Shown here in pieces: positions 4,749 to 5,307 of a stretch of DNA of 5,307 bases. The position numbers were made by a program, and so were the translations under genes. Source of the stretch: Acidimicrobiia bacterium (GTDB lineage Bacteria; Actinomycetota; Acidimicrobiia; Acidimicrobiales; Ilumatobacteraceae); NCBI GenBank assembly GCA_013821025.1, contig JACDHN010000211.1:1-5307 (forward strand), given 5' to 3'. Within the stretch, counting starts at the first letter, position 1. Each line of letters opens with the position of its first letter. Under the pieces are notes generated by a model that was given only the letters and a program-made list of their open reading frames with translations, was not told where the DNA came from and did not search any database.

Positions 4749-5307
4749 ATGAAACGTGTCATCGGCGTGCTCGTCGTCCTGACCACCGTGCTGTCCGCCG
4801 CTCCCTCCGCCTCGGCGCGGATGGATCTGCCCCGGTACGCGTTCACGCAACCGGCAGAAGACTTCGGTCGGGTCGGCCCGCTCATCAAGTGCGAGTACAC
4901 GTGGCGGGCCGGGGTCGTCGCCTTCGGCGACATGGTCGAGCAGGCCAGCGGTTACACCTACCTGGGTCCGCGCAAGTGCTCGGCTGGCAAGACGACGCCC
5001 ACGAGTCACCACGAGACAGGACGGGCTCTCGACATCATGATCGACCACCGCGTCCCCGACCAACAGGCCGACGGTCACAAGCTGATGGTGTACCTGATGT
5101 CCAAGGACGCGGCCAAGCTGCGCCGGCTCGGGGTCGTCGAGATCATCTGGGGCGGAAAGATCTGGACCACGTCACGCGACTCGGGAAACATCACCTCCAG
5201 GCTCAGCGGGTGGCGGGTGCACCAGAACTGTGCCCCCGGTGACGACCCCACGTTCTGCCACTACAACCACATCCACCTCAGCCTGTCTGTCGAGGGGTCG
5301 GAGATGC
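4749..5307 (+). CDS. Secreted M15/VanY-like (ARB_07466-type) cell-wall peptidase, C-terminus cut off
   Basis: The frame runs from ATG 4749 to the window edge, giving 186 residues with no stop reached. Residues 1-23 are a signal peptide: MKR, a hydrophobic core, then an ASA cleavage site before Arg24. The mature part carries SHHETGRALDIMID (86-99). This fits the SxHxxGxAxD metal-binding motif of VanY/M15 peptidases, with H88 and D95 as likely ligands. Next come VVEIIWGGKIW (129-139) and SGWRVHQN (153-160), and near the end HYNHIHLSLS (171-180), whose His residues would supply the remaining ligand. The spacing and the IIW...KIW and GWR elements resemble the ARB_07466-like C-terminal domain common in actinobacterial exported proteins. 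Hydrolysis of peptidoglycan peptides is inferred, not shown. Four cysteines (48, 77, 161, 170) could make two disulfides. It is divergent from the ugp operon and shares a 119-bp promoter region with it. Confidence 0.82.
   Translation, partial: MKRVIGVLVVLTTVLSAAPSASARMDLPRYAFTQPAEDFGRVGPLIKCEYTWRAGVVAFGDMVEQASGYTYLGPRKCSAGKTTPTSHHETGRALDIMIDHRVPDQQADGHKLMVYLMSKDAAKLRRLGVVEIIWGGKIWTTSRDSGNITSRLSGWRVHQNCAPGDDPTFCHYNHIHLSLSVEGSEM

Noticed and set aside
3712..4752. Plus-strand 346-codon frame opposite ugpA, and similar frames opposite ugpE
   Set aside because: The composition is Arg/His/Gln/Pro-rich and low in information, antisense to well-conserved permeases; no start context or motif was found.
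1..5307. tRNA, rRNA, CRISPR array, transposase or integrase gene
   Set aside because: I saw no cloverleaf-like sequence, spaced direct repeats or recombinase motifs on either strand.

Overview
The window is GC-rich, densely packed bacterial DNA with GTG/TTG start candidates, TAnnnT-type -10 boxes and weak or absent Shine-Dalgarno sequences at several genes. Its protein families are common in Actinobacteria: a Ugp-type sugar/glycerol-phosphate ABC importer encoded without its own ATPase, an AbiEi-like/DUF559 nuclease-like protein, and an ARB_07466-like secreted peptidase. I infer a high-GC actinobacterium; the class cannot be fixed from this sequence alone.

Layout. Positions 1-197 (minus) hold the N-terminus of a cyclophilin-type peptidyl-prolyl isomerase. 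Positions 198-308 are non-coding but dense: a G-quadruplex motif overlapping a possible -10 box, a stray repeat arm, and a 47-bp palindromic element. Positions 309-1232 (minus) encode a stand-alone AbiEi-like winged-helix plus DUF559 (PD-(D/E)XK, Vsr-like) protein. A second copy of the 47-bp element, in inverted orientation, lies at 1279-1325. Positions 4629-1336 (minus) are a tightly overlapping three-gene operon, ugpA-ugpE-ugpB: two inner-membrane permeases and a lipoprotein substrate-binding protein. A 119-bp divergent promoter region (4630-4748) carries a perfect 12-bp palindrome and candidate -10 boxes for both directions. From 4749 to the window end (plus) is a secreted, probably metal-dependent, M15/VanY-like cell-wall peptidase, cut off by the window edge.

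How the genes work together. The three ugp genes should form one importer for a phosphodiester or sugar-phosphate compound (glycerol-3-phosphate, glycerophosphodiesters or a related sugar), with the ATPase supplied from elsewhere in the genome. The isomerase and the nuclease-like gene have no evident functional link to it. The most unusual structure is the nuclease-like gene bracketed by two inverted copies of a 47-bp palindromic element. This arrangement suits either a small mobile or REP-like cassette or a family of repeated bidirectional terminators.
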